A stretch of 64,000 nucleotides of DNA from Orthonyx spaldingii. Lineage: Eukaryota; Chordata; Aves; Passeriformes; Orthonychidae. The notes under the pieces were generated by a model that was not told the origin of the DNA, did no database searches, and saw nothing but the letters and a program-made list of their open reading frames with translations. This document shows positions 26,859 through 39,577 of this stretch, one piece after another. Each line of letters begins with the position of its first letter. Position 1 is the stretch's first letter. The stretch spans positions 837,467 through 901,466 of the forward strand of contig VZTJ01004171.1 in the NCBI GenBank assembly GCA_013397795.1, in the 5' to 3' direction. The position numbers and the translations under genes were made by a program.

Positions 26859-29800
26859 CACAGAAAAATATTTGAGGGGGGAAGCAATGCCAAGAAAGGC
26901 CCACAAAATGATGAAGTAGCAACAAGGAGAGGAGAATTCAGAGAAAGCTGATGAGAAAGGCAGTTTGAGATTCAACTGGTGAACTGTCTTGGAAATTAGG
27001 CCAAAAAGAGAAAAAATGCAATATAAGTGAAAAAGCTGATCATAGTTCAATTTCAGAAGCTGTAATGTATCCAAGTCTTATCTACAGTGATTTAGATTGT
27101 TTGGGTAGGATATTCTCATTTATAGTCAAACATCTGCTTATCCTAGCACTATGAATCCTAATAATCCAACAAGTTTTCAAAAGTTATGAAATAGTTATCC
27201 ATTTCATACAATTAAAAATGCCTACTGGTACTCTAGATCTTTATCCCTACTCTTCTCATATTCTCTGCAATTCCCTCCCATGCAACAGTAATTAAACTGC
27301 TTTTTTATTTTTTTAAAGGAACTGTTAAACTACCAAGAATATGGGTAAATTTCATTTAAAGTGGAATTTTAAAAATGTTTCCCAAAAATCATTCATAAAG
27401 TTTTAAACATGAAACTGACATGAAGTTTCCTTGAGTTATATTGGTTGTCCTCTTCAGGCTGCTTGTACGTGTCTTTTTACTTGATTATATGTCTCTCCTA
27501 TCTCTTCTGACTCCTGGTTGACCAACAGTACACTAGGATGTGAACACATAAAACAGGAATCTTTTCATTCTGGCTGGCAAAAAAAAAAAAAAGAAAAACA
27601 AAAAAAACCCAAAAAAACACCAAACAAAAAGGGTTCTAAATTACTGCTGGTTAGTTTGTAATAATGAAACAATGAGGTTGTTAAAGCTTGGGGGTATCTG
27701 ATTATGTTGTCCTCTGCACTGAAGGCTTTCACTATCCAGAATTTTCCGACATCTCCCTATCTCAGTGGGTTGCTGAAAACTTAAAGAAGAATAGCTTAGA
27801 AAAAATGAAGTCATACCTATACAGGAGAGTAACTTCATTATGAAATACTGGTATATCATGCAATTGAAATTGATTTAACAAGCATAAATTCAGTATAAAA
27901 TGGAACAACTTACTTTTTTGGCAAAGAATTTAGAGTATGACAGCAAAATTCAGCAGACTCTCTACTGAAGCAGGAATCTTCTGCTAGCCTTACACCAGCC
28001 CTAAAAGCAGCTATGCCTGCTTGATTTTATCAGGGTTTGTAATATGGGTGAAGAAAACTGGGAGCTGAGCTTCCCAAAGATTGTAGTGTTAACCCATTAG
28101 CCAGCTGTGTACAGAAGCATTTGAGAGTTCACTGAATGCCTGCCCTAACAGGTACAGCATGCACTACGCCTCACTTGCCCCCTAGCATTAGAAGAGCCTA
28201 AATAAGAATTGTTTACACAAATGACAATATCTGAGCTCTTAAAGAATTCCTCTTCTGCGTTAGGATGAAAATATTTCATATTCTTAGATTTTTTTAATAC
28301 ACATATTTGTCCAGATGACCCCTGAAAGACTTTCTCAGAAAGCCAGACACACTGTCCTGTATCCACATTTACCCTGAAGTCTCCAGTGAGAGCACCTGGC
28401 TTCATTCCTCTCAGAAACCTGAGAACAATGTTTCCACCAGCAGCTCAGCCCCTCAGGTTCTGTAAATTGGAGGCCCCATCCCTCCTTCAGGTGAGATAAA
28501 TCAAAATCAGGGGAGCAAGCTCTGCTAACACCCAGCTCCCACCAGTTCAGCTGTGAAACAGGACCAGCTTGTGAACTCTGTTGTGCAGGTTCAGACCTGC
28601 ATAAAGTTGAACTCCAGAGCTAAATAAAGTTGAACTCCACCTGCTTCATAGCTTGCCGGAGTCTCCCATAATGTTATTCAGTTATTCACTAGTTACTTTT
28701 CTAACAGTGTCACATGTGGTGGTGAAAAGAAAAGCAGGAAAATACAGCTGATAGCTATCACCAGTATGTAGAGCTCGTGGTACTAATAGGTGCCTTGGAA
28801 AATTTCTTAAGCTCGAAGCAAGAGTGGATATCAAGAGCTTAGAAAATACCCTCTGTATGCTGGAGAAATAAAGTATTTTTGCAGTAAAGTACTGTGTCTG
28901 TTTAAAGTTAGGACATCCTGATCCAATTTATTTTGCAAGATTCAACTCCCTGGGGACTTCGATGCCTTTCTGGAAGATGTGCTTTCATCAGCTGTTACTC
29001 TGCTTGCTCCAGGGGTGCATGTGAAATTGGGTGATGTGTTTGGAGTGCTGGACAAACTGGGTGATATGACTGTTTCCTCTGGCCTTAATCTACCACCACT
29101 TCCATAGCTTAAATTCTTGGCTAGGATGAATGAAAAAAATATTATTTCATGGCAGCTGAAAACTGTATGGGTTTTTTAAGGAAAAATATGTAGTGAAAGT
29201 TTTGTCAAAATATATGCCTTAAAGTTCAGGTAGTTTTCTCTCATGGATGTTGCTTTAGATAGCAGAAGTGAGCTTTTGGAGTATGGGGGGGGTTGCCTTT
29301 TTTACTTTTTTGTCTAGTGTAAAGAAAAAAACAAATCCTTTCGTCGGTGTTCCTATGATCACTGTTTTTACCCTAAGACTTTGAAAACTGCTCACCACCC
29401 CTTCTTAGAAAGCTACTGCCACTTTCTAAGCTGTATTTCTAAGCTGTTAACTATTTTATGACCTACTTCTATCCCTGGTATAGAAACACCACATTAAAAA
29501 AAACCAAAACATTTTGGATTCCATGAACAATTTGACCTTCAGTTTTCTACAAGAAGAAATAACTGGAATTTGGCACTTAGACCTTTTCGTATAGTCCTCC
29601 AAATCTGTTCTTATCCTGTAGGGATCCTGAGTTGGTTTGGTGTTTTTTGCTTGCACCCAAGCTCTTCTTCATTACTGAAGTTTCTGAAGCATCTTCTCAA
29701 TCAGAACTACTTAATTCCTGAAAGGTTGACCATGATAGCTTCCTGCCCTCAGCCCAGATAGACCTTCCCAAGAGATGCAATTCTTCCTTAATTATGCTGA

Positions 29801-32735
29801 AGTTGCCACTGTTAAATTAGGTACCTACAAACAATACAATGATCCTTACCACATAAGGGGAAAAAAAGGGAGAGTAGGGTAAGTCAAAGGTCTATTCCTT
29901 CATGTGTCTGAATCCAACTTCCTGTTCTTGTCTTCTCTAGAAACATGTAGCAAATACTAAATTCTGCCTGTGAAAAGGTATTGGGAAATGGGAAGAATTG
30001 TTCTTCCCCTCCCTCGCTATTGAATCTGTAAAGCAGAGCAAGTGAGACATCACAATTTGGGACAGAAAGGCCCAGCTGCTGCAGGGACCAGTATTTATGT
30101 GAATTTGGTTTTCATGTACTAGTGAATACTTCCCTCTGCAGGAAGCTGTAAGTTGATAGCAGCCACAGCCTCTGGCAGTGTAAAAGAAAAAAATACTCAA
30201 AGCCTGAAGTGGGATCTTTTGGAAGGTATTTGTGTTCTTGTAATTCTTGACATTTCACCCACCTTCAAGCACTGTGTAAGATTTTCTTTCCATTCCCATG
30301 AACAGCTATTTGCATTCTAGAATTCTAGAAATCCCACCTTGTTAAACAGCAGTTGTTAAATGCTTCTCCATGGTTGTTTTGCAGCATCTGTATCTTTGGA
30401 AAAGGCCTGTCCCAACAGGGTCCACATGCCTGCTGCCATTCCTGATAGCAGGAGCCATCCTGGTGGCTTTAGTGCTGCTTTCATGGCAGCATGGGCCCTG
30501 TCTCCTGAGGAGGTTAAGGGTGTTAGTTATTCTAGTACTGATGCAGTCTGTGATGAAGCCATTTTACTCTGTCTCTTAGACTCTAAATTTAGCCACAGCC
30601 GACTTGGAACAATTTCCACCCATGGTGGCTCCTTGTTTAGTATGGTGAACAACTGGGTGGTAGAGAAATGAGCTCTAAATGACTGCTTTAAACCTTCCCT
30701 TTTCCTGGCTGTTTTGGGGCCTATCCAGGCTCTAAATGCAGGAAAGCTGTATTTAAGGCTGCTGGATCATTGCCTGTTTTCTTTCCTCTGGTTGTCCACT
30801 AAGTTGAACACTAAATAGCGTGAAGAGATGGTAAAATGATCATTCTTTCTTGTACACAAAAGGTTTGCTGAAAGAGAAGACTTGGAACAACTGACTTCTT
30901 GAGGATTGCTTTTACCTCAACAGTGTGCATTAACCCAGCATCTTCCAGGTGACCTGCTCTTTAATACTATTCCATAAATAAAAGAAACTTCCATTAATTT
31001 ACTAACTCTTGTTCATGTTATTACTTAGGATGCTAACTTTGGGAGACAAGCTGTCTTGGTTCCCCCACCCAATTTACTGTTTCTTTCCCATTAAAAAACA
31101 TGGTAGTTATAATACTACTAGAGGGAGGAGGGGAAAAAAAAAGGCAAGTAGCTGAAAAAGGTAACTGTAAGAGTAAGGACCTCCTTTTCTTATTTAGGGC
31201 AAGTTTTTGATGCAGTGGGTCTAGCTCAAAACAACAAAACTTTGCTTCACTGAAGTCAGTGACTTCTACTTTCAGAGGGACTTTTCGATTCTACACCAGT
31301 TACAGAACAGGGTAACATCATACACCAATTTCCTTTCTACATTATGCAAGAGTAATGTTAAAAAAAAAGCAACACCGTGTTCTGTCACACCTTTTTAGAA
31401 GAAATACAGGGTGGTTTATTTTCCAAAGGTTAATAAGCTCCAGTGAGATTTTTATAAGCATGAAAAATAGGCTTGCAGTTTTGCACACTGATTAGAGATT
31501 TCTAATGATGTGTTCTAAATAAACTTCAAAAAGCCTGAATTACAACAAGTGAGTGCTACTGCTGCTTCAGCTGCTTATTTCTAATACCACTGTTCTTAGC
31601 TGCAGAACAAAGACAAATTCTGCCTGAGGGTTGTATTTAGCTGACATCAACCAAGTACTCATTACACTCAAAAGCCTGATAATGGTTTAGTACTGTCACA
31701 CATGTTGGGAATATTGAAAATAATTGCCAAGATACATGCTGGTGTTAATAATGATGGGATTTGCTAGTTTGTAGCAGAACTGGGGGCCTATTTTTGCCTC
31801 AAAGATGGGAACACACAGTTGGAAATCTGGTCAAGAAGGATGATACATACCTGAAAAATGCAATCCCTTGGCCTTCTACAGTACTGAGCAGTACCTCCTT
31901 TTGTTCACTGAGGATGTACTTTTGTTTGCAGCTCTTCTTCTGGTATTCACTGTAATATTAAGCAATCTTCATGCACCTTGGCCCACAGCTCCCTTAAGTA
32001 GCTAACAATACCAATTTTACCTGCATTTGCTCGGTCCAGATTTCCACTAGAAATGCAAAAACTTGAATCTTCATCAAGACACTTGAAAAATATTTTTCCT
32101 TTACACACACCAAATATGAACAGCATAAATTTAATATAAATGTTAATTCGTGTACAGAAGTCAAACACATTATTTCAACATTAGAAATTGCAACGTTTAA
32201 AAGAATTATGATGTAGCTAATATCAAATGCAAATAAAATGTAACTGTTGTAACTGCACCTAAATTAACAGCAAAAAGGAGAATTTAATATAGTGATGAAA
32301 TACACTGAACCAAATTACATAGTGGACCACAACAGATGATTGCTTTTAAGACAAATTATTCAACTTGAAATCTTTCCATTGCATTGTTTTCTGTCTACAT
32401 AATATTCCTTTCTGAGAAACAATTTTCAGATACAACCGCTTACAAACAATACTTGCATAGGTGAGGCCCTTAGACATTTTAACGACTTGGCCTGCTCCTT
32501 GTCAACAAACTAAAACTATATATAAAATTCCAAAAATAAGAATGGTCTACTGTATTAGTTTCAGAATTTTAGAAAGGTAAAAAAGAAGTTGTTTTTCTTT
32601 GGTCATTCAATAAATAAAGCACTTGACTGAGAAATGCCAAACAGTCACAATAAAGATGGCTCACTTAATATGGATTACATATATCTGATTTTAAAAATAA
32701 AAAACTATTTTCAGTTTAATGCGAAACAATGTTTT
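26859..32735. other. Gene-poor DNA downstream of RBM46
   Basis: No supported gene or exon. It contains A-rich low-complexity sequence at about 27580-27632 and a near-duplicate of the 15-base word taaagttgaactcca (about 28603 and 28626). Part of it may once have been RBM46 3' UTR, since it lies just downstream of the terminal-exon relic on the minus strand. Confidence 0.5.
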
Positions 32736-32906
32736 TTAAGAAGAACATGGCCTGATTAGAAAGTGAGCAAGCTGCTGTTCCACATGGCTACCATAGGCAA
32801 GCACAAGTGCTGGTTTCAAGGGAGAGCCTGGATAAAAGTAAGGCCTCTACGAATATGAAAGCACACGTGTCCCAAGAGAGGTGATAACAACAGGAAATAC
32901 AAATTA
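32736..32906 (-). pseudogene. RBM46: Decayed relic of the canonical RBM46 last coding exon
   Basis: In one minus-strand frame the DNA reads RPYFYPGSPLKPA (32808-32846) followed by LAYGSHVEQQL (about 32769-32801). Mammalian RBM46 ends with RPYSYPGYPL, then LANGSHVGQRL, then SNQASFF and stop. A shifted frame restores SNQAMFF (about 32740-32760), so a small indel separates the two blocks. Upstream, PV and GT landmarks remain at about 32868-32894. The frame is broken by TAG at 32847-32849 and TAA at 32904-32906. After SNQAMFF the old stop is lost and the frame runs on. No acceptor in phase with the upstream exon gives an open frame. Right strand, right order and right distance argue for orthology. 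What I see is the matching patches; the loss of function is inferred. Confidence 0.82.
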
Positions 32907-33993
32907 CATGTACTTTCATGTACAGCTCACTAGGTTGTATCTGTCAAGATTTTTTTGTTGTCTGTTTTTGTCTCCAAAAATTAACTAAGGTATTGAACCT
33001 CAGTGTTAAGACTACAGCAATGTAGCCTGATGGTACATTGATATAAAGTCCTTCAAAACACCAGTTTTCCATTGATGTAACACTATATCAGAAGCAAAGA
33101 TTTTATTGGACATGTTCTTCCTATAAAATTTTGCATCAAGTTAACAGAAGCAAACTTGAGGATGGTATTTAAGTTTCATATTATGCACGTTTATGTATGA
33201 AAAGGCAGGATTGCCAGAATAGTGTTTATTGTTTTGTTGGTGGGTTTTTTTAACATTTGTTTAAGATTTATTACATACAACAGAAGCTGTAAAAATTCTC
33301 TCTGAAAATATGAGAGTAGGAATTGTGGCAAATTATTTCAACACTAAATATAAATTACTGCTGTATTGACTATTACAGGTAATGCAAATATTTTAAACAA
33401 ATCATCTTTTAAACCCCAAATTTAATCAAACTAGCCAAAACAATTTAACATTCAATTTCACTAATCTTTAAATTGAAATGCTTAAGACACACACTTTGAA
33501 GAATTAGTCATCAATAAACATGAAATGTGAATTTCCAGTAATTAGGTATCAGTGGGGTGTTCTTTTTCCTTTCATGACAAGATCCAAAGCAATAAATTCC
33601 AAATGTCTCTTCTTCAGGGAAATTCAAACCAAGTAGGGTGTACAACTGGCTGTGGAAAGAGAAGTGGAAGAGAATGAAAGAGACTTTGATTTCAGCAAAC
33701 ATACTGCATTATCCATTTCAAGATGGACTTAACTTTTAAGGAACTTAAGACAAGGGTGTAATGAAAGCATTCAGTCTTATGCCAATACTCATTCTTCCCT
33801 TTCCTCTGCAGCACTAATACTAACTCAAAATAATTAAGAAACTGTTTAGTCAACTGCTCAAGGGGCTTTTTTCCTAAGAGCCTTATGGTTTTAAGATACC
33901 CCATTCTTTGGTACTGAACGGGTTTTCTCATCCTGTACATACACACACACTTCTCAACTGAACTTCATAATAACCCTTTGTTTCACCTTCACT
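32907..33993. other. Ancestral RBM46 terminal intron (distal part)
   Basis: AT-rich sequence between the relic exon and an LTR-like insertion. No exon or gene was recognised. If the relic is the former last exon, this was once the 3' portion of the last intron. Confidence 0.5.
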
Positions 33994-34395
33994 TGTGGTA
34001 GTGTGCCAACCACCAGGGACATCCTACTGGCTTGGCCTCTCACCGCTCTGCATTCTACCTGCCCCTCCCCTGTTCACCCAGGACTGGCCAGATGTCACGG
34101 GCCCGTCATTTGCCTATTGGCTGCCCCCCCCCCCCCCCCACCGGGGAGAGAGGGCATAAAGGACACAGGTGAGAAGGGGGCTGGAGGAGTCTGGCCACGT
34201 TGTCCACTACACGTCTGGTTCACCGCTTTTCCCTCCGTGAGGGAGAATAAAGGAATCTGATAAACGCAACTGGTACGTCTGTCATTGCCTGCCAGGAGCA
34301 GCCACCGCCCGGCCCAGGATCGGAGCTCCCGAGGCAGGGAGCTGCAGGGGCTGGACTCAGTGGCCTGGAGGAGCCGTAGAGGAAACAGGAAAGCA
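33994..34395 (+). mobile_element. GC-rich LTR-like insertion
   Basis: A sharply GC-rich island in AT-rich DNA with LTR layout in plus orientation. It has a TG start (33994 or 34002), a TATA-like gcataaagga at about 34154, and a poly(A) signal AATAAA at 34246-34251 followed by a short U5-like tract. It contains a run of 16 C (34124-34139). The overall series ('tgtgccaaccaccaggga', 'ggactggccagatgtcacgg', 'gagaataaaggaatctgata') resembles avian ERVL-type solo LTRs as I remember them. The right border is unclear, as GC-rich sequence continues to about 34395. It lies antisense to RBM46 within its ancestral last intron. Confidence 0.6.
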
Positions 34396-37300
34396 ACATT
34401 CACTGAACACAAAATATTAATGCAGACAACTCTCAAGTGTATATCAGATCATTGGTCTGAGTTTTATTATCTACACGTATCATATATATCATAGCAGCAG
34501 CCATTCATATTGCATATTTAACACCTTAGGTCAGAGGAGTCTACCAAGTTCTGCCTGATGTACACTGCATAAACAAAACTCAACTTCACCATGATCATCA
34601 GTGGAGTAGAAAAAAATGTGCTAAATTATATCCTGTTTGGAAGTGACTGACTCTACTGAAGGCAGACAAGTTTCACAGATAAATATAGTCCAACATTGTT
34701 GTAACTCTCTTACTTATTCTTTTCCAAATTCTCCTACACAGGCTACGATTTACAAACTTGTGTTCCCCGTCCGTAAGCAGCAGCCAAAAAAATAACTTGA
34801 ATCTTTGGGCAATATTCTGTGTGCCTGAGATTAGAAGCTTCCAGCACTGAAGTTAACACATTAAATGCATTTAATGCCATTTTCAAACTGCCTTGTAAGC
34901 TTTTAAAAACCATTCTTGTGCCGTTCAAAAAAAAAAGAAAAGGAGGCCTCAAAAGTGGTAGATATACACACTTAAATTCATCCACAATAGCATATTCAAA
35001 AAACAGGGAGGGAGACATTAGTCTCTTTTACATGAAGCAGACCAGCCAAAAATTGGCCCAAGTGCCCAGAGTAGTAAGAGCTCCCACTCGTCAACATAAA
35101 TTTAGACCCAAGCTGTAAAGCTTACTTAGGAAATGACTGAAAAATGATTCAGTCATTTTAGGAGTAAAAACCATAACCCTGAAATCAGACTGTGTGATCC
35201 ACCAGCAGGTATAGGGCAGTACAAGCATGGTCTCCTTCGGAAAAAAGCAACAGAGAATCTGTACAAGCTTTCTTAGAGCTGCGTCTATGGGGAAAGTACA
35301 ACTTCTCTAGCAAACAGTGCAGCTCAGACAATGTCTCTGAGAGGGCAAAATGCTGCAATAAACAATCCTGAGAAAGTTACTCGCCTTTACTATCCCACCA
35401 TGTTGCATTCAGGGACAGCAGTGTTACATATGCTTGCTCGGGGGCTGTAAGGAAAACCATTATGTGTAAGTTATCTGATAAATATTTCAGACTTCTATAT
35501 TTATACTGTTAAAAAATTTCTTATACTACATTCTGAGCCTTTCTAAGAATCACTAAAAACCCCCAAACCATGAATCACCACTTATCATCTGTATTTGCTA
35601 AACAAAGCCAGCAACTTCCGTATTTTTTTCATTCTTACACTTTGTGGCTGTTGACTGTTCCAACAGCAATATAATTGATTTTGATAAAGCAAACCAAGAC
35701 AATGTTTAAGTAAAGAAAATTCCCACAACAAAACATAAAAACCATCTCACTTGGCCTTCAGGTTTAATGTCCAAAATCTAAAGTAGCAGTCTGCAGATAC
35801 ATTTGTTCTGCAACACAGATGCTAAATACAGACTCTTGAACTAGCTTATAAAAGTTTTATTCTTGACTTGTAAATTGCTACTGTATGCACTATTTAAGAT
35901 GTTTAACAAGTGAATTCATAGTAGTAAGATACAATGCCTGCTCCACCTATTTCAGTACTATTTACTATAAAAATTATATGCTGTGAACTAGAAAGAAACA
36001 TTTATGTGCTGTAGTTAGTTATTAAAAGACTTTTTCTTGATTTGGAGATTTATGTTTTTCTTATAAATACTTTTAAATATTTTCTTCTACCTAAAAAATT
36101 AATTTCATAAATTGTGTAACATGAAATAGCATGTGTGACAGTGCAAAGGACACCCCGTAGTGGAATACTCATTTAAAACCTGGCAGATCCCTGAAACAGG
36201 AAACTTTACTGAAACTTTTCCCATTCTTCCCCATCACCCTTAAGTCAAACTCAGTAGGGAGAGAATTTCCCAGGATTCAGCCTTTGCTACAGAGTTGTTA
36301 TCTTAAGGACTAGAAATAGGTTCTGACATGTTCTGGTATTTCCTTAAACCAGTGGAATTCCACCAGCAGCATTCAGTGAAAACAAACCAACCAAACAAAA
36401 ACAAAAAATAGTTTTCAAAAGAAGGCTCTGCTTTTTCAGGCTTCAGATGTTTACTCTTACTAAAGAAAGGGAGGTGGGAGTTCTCCAACAATTCTGAGCA
36501 TATCTATGCAATTTCAGGTTTTCTTCTGCCTGTACTTTGAAGTCATGTAGATGAACCAGTTTGATTCCCTAAGGTACAAACTTAAGCTACAGTGCTGATG
36601 TAAAGGACCTGAATGATAACAACACCTCCTGTTTCAGCACTGACACTGCACTGACTGCTTCTGGACCACAGGAGGAACATCAAGTGTGTGGTAATTACAC
36701 AACTATACAGCCTCTGAACTGGAGCTGCCTCACATTTAGCCAGCCTCCTGTACAGGCAGGAGTAGCAAGTCTTACATGTTTTTCTAACTCGATGCCACAT
36801 TTAACAGCCAAGCACCGTTTTGCAATTGACATTAAGGTGCTGTGTAACTTCTAAAGGCACAGCCTTATTTGTGTAGAAATGTGATTCAAATTAATGGAAG
36901 AAGTATTAATTCTTCCACAGGGCATTCAGGTGTTTCCCTATTCTATCCCCCCACTCCTCCCCTTGACAACATTCACCTTCTGCTACTTCAACATGTAGCT
37001 CTGCTTCCTTCTCACAAATGGACATGCAGACATGTGATTTTCACACATTTAGCCAAGTCTGAGTGTTTTCACTCCCTGGATCTGTGAAGTGATTTATCTA
37101 GTAACATTAAAATATAGCTTATTAATCTTTCCCTGACATCACAGTTTTCTGTGTGTTCTAAGAACCATCACTTTCAAAATACTTAGGTGACACCAAGTGG
37201 TTAGTTGCTGTACTGCTGTCTGCTCAGGACTGCTGTGTACCAGTACTATACACACTTATGTAAAAACCAGGTGTTCTGTAATATGTGAAAGTAAATACAG

Positions 37301-38503
37301 AAATACATATCACTAAAAGAAAAAAAGAAGCCAGAATGCCTTGAGATTATTAATCAAAGCAGTCCAATTTTAAAATCCTATCAAAGCAGCCCTTTTGCAT
37401 TTACTTACCTTAGACAATTTATATGCTTTAGAAAGCAAAAAAAAAAAAAACCCAGCAAAACCCAACCTGTACATATCATCAAAAATTAAGTGGACAAAAA
37501 ATTAGGTTCGTGTACGAGAAGTTACTTACCAGAAAGAATTAGTCCCTATGTCACCTTTGTACACTCATGTTTATTCTAAGCTGCTTCCAAGAAACAGACT
37601 CAGACTTTTCTCAAATCACTGCTAGTTACAAAAAAAAAAACCCAAAGAGACAAAACCCCCAAACCCCAAAGAAAAACCACAACCCATACATCTATCAGCA
37701 GCATCAGCATCATTCAACAGGTCAAACCACACAACAGACATTTCCATGAGAAGGAAGGATTCTGTCACATCTAGCAACTCTTCTTTACCTGCAGATATTT
37801 CTTTTAACATAGAATATATATTAAAGTGGAACAGAAACAGCTTCTGTAGATTAGATAAGGAAAAGAAAGCATACTTTTAGACTCCTTAGGGCTACGTTTC
37901 ATTATCACAACAATGCCAACATCAAAAAGAGGGTTTTTAATCAGTATGAAAGATGTGCATCTTTCAAAAGTCAACCTTGTATGTTTGCTTCAAATCAGGC
38001 CTCTCTATGCTCTTTGCAGGGCCAAAGCCTCACAAACGAGAATGCACAGAGGCCATCAAAATTTAAAAAAAAGTGTTATTCAAAGATAACAAGCCTGCAT
38101 TACTAGCACTAGGCCATTAAGTTGAAAGCTGTCAAAAAACAAATCTGGTATTTGGGAATTCTGCTAAATAACAATTCAGATTAATTGTGATTGTATGGCA
38201 CAATCAAGTGCTAAAAAGCTTTAGAATACTATCAATTTAAATCCACTTTAAAATCTTTTCCCTATAGCACTTGTAATTACAACTGAAGAGATAAAAATCT
38301 CAACACATACCTTCTTCATTTTTTTAAAAACTTATTTGCAGTCAGGGTTTGCTCACAGCTCGGAATAATCACTCTTAATCTAACTTTTTTTAATTGTTCC
38401 TTTGATTCTTTCCCAGGGAAGTATAGGATAGAAAATAATTTTAGGTAATGAAAGAAGCAAACTGGGCAGCTACATACAGTCAAGCACAAATCCTGCAACT
38501 GTC
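34396..38503. other. Ancestral RBM46 terminal intron (proximal part)
   Basis: AT-rich DNA without recognised exons on either strand. Contains A-rich tracts at about 37437-37450 and 37630-37640. If RBM46 now ends upstream of here, this has become intergenic sequence. Confidence 0.5.
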
Positions 38504-38509
38504 TTTATT
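38504..38509 (-). terminator. Candidate poly(A) signal (distal)
   Basis: Canonical AATAAA on the minus strand, in the context GAATAAAGAC, about 1.0 kb past the read-through stop of RBM46. It is a plausible cleavage signal for an intron-retaining RBM46 transcript, but it is only a hexamer in AT-rich DNA. Confidence 0.3.
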
Positions 38510-38616
38510 CTTCTTTTAAAAGGAGAGCCTCACACCACTACTTTGAGTTTAGTAGCCTTATTATCTTTTGTGTTCAGGATTACATGGGTTATAAAGGTGC
38601 CCTCATTTTCTAGCTA

Positions 38617-38967
38617 GAAAAATATGGAAACAGACACTCAACCAGTCAAATGCTGCCCATGGTGTGTACAAAACCAGACACAGCTACTCAGCCATTTATT
38701 ATTAAAAATCACTTTGACCATCTGAAAGCACCACCTTCTGGAGGTGGCCCACTAACGCAAAGCAAGCACACCCCTGCTGAAGTGGAGACAATGTATAAGG
38801 CTTTGTGCTTTGGAGATACTTCTTCCTCTAAGAGACCTTCTGGCCATGCCAAATCCAAACCAAAGGAGAAGCAAGAAAGTAAGCAAGAAGAAAAAGCTTC
38901 TTTACATTTTTGTTATGCATTGCAAAAAAAAGGCATCATAGTCAAGCCTGAAAAACGTCTGCTGTGA
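38617..38967 (+). other. Unassigned open frame, possible gene fragment or retrocopy
   Basis: A plus-strand frame open from 38614 (after a TAG at 38611) to a TGA at 38965, with its first ATG at 38650. It gives 105 residues with a Ser/Lys-rich stretch (SSSKRPSGHAKSKPKEKQ near residues 59-76). The composition (few rare residues, a polar and charged run) looks more protein-like than most chance frames here. I do not recognise the family. It lies antisense within the former last intron of RBM46, has no visible promoter or splice partner, and shows no clear poly(A) tail that would prove a retrocopy. It could equally be chance. Confidence 0.25.
38695..38700 (-). terminator. Candidate poly(A) signal (proximal)
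   Basis: AATAAA on the minus strand (context TAATAATAAATGG), about 0.8 kb downstream of the read-through stop at 39525-39527. It would suit a transcript that ends in the intron after the third coding exon of RBM46. Support is positional only. Confidence 0.3.
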
Positions 38968-39524
38968 ACTCATCCAAAGGAGAAATCTCACCACAGCCTA
39001 TGTACATCTCAAGAGACTTCCAGAACAAGTGCTCAGCAGCACTATGAGGAAGAGAAGAATGGCAACACTATTTTAACAGTGTCCTGTAATCGCTTCTCCA
39101 GTTCACCAAAATTAGAACAGGTGAAGAAAAAAACCCAACAAATAAAAAATCCCAACCTCCCCCAATTTTATAATATAAAAACTTCCCTCTTTTAGTAGTT
39201 GCATTCTAATTTTTTAAAATGGAACATACATAAATGAAGATGCTAGAATGCAAACTTTCAAATAAATTTTCAGCACCATAATCATCTCACAGATGACCCT
39301 GAACCTAAGTCACTTACATGTCATCTAATGCTTCCTTACACATCATTGCAGTAGATGAATGCAAGGAAAAATGACCCTGGCATTGGACTGTTTAGATATT
39401 TAGTGTTTTCTCAGTGCTCTCATCCGATGTTCCAGACTCAACTGACACAAGAGCCAAGTCTTCTGTAGATTAGCTTATATATATAAAGACATACATGCAC
39501 CAAGATATGTACACCAAGAACAAT

Positions 39525-39577
39525 TTAAAACTTCTCTAGCTTGAGTTCTTCATATATAATCAAGTGTTTATGCTTAC
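39525..39577 (-). CDS. RBM46: Possible alternative RBM46 C-terminus by intron read-through
   Basis: If the splice donor at 39577-39576 is not used, the frame continues for 17 codons (GKHKHLIIYEELKLEKF) to a TAA at 39525-39527, giving a protein of about 484 residues. Because the canonical next exon is decayed, this is the simplest way for the gene to end. However, the donor sequence (CTAG then GTAAGC) is still strong, so splicing to an exon I have not recognised is also possible. Transcript data would decide. Confidence 0.4.

Noticed and set aside
32340..32380. Possible start of an intact RBM46 last exon: on the minus strand, AG followed by ATTTCAAGTTG would give Asp-Phe after LLHL, as in mammals.
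   Set aside because: It stops after a few codons, has no pyrimidine tract, and none of the following residues match the known tail. The relic 400 bases upstream is the far better match.
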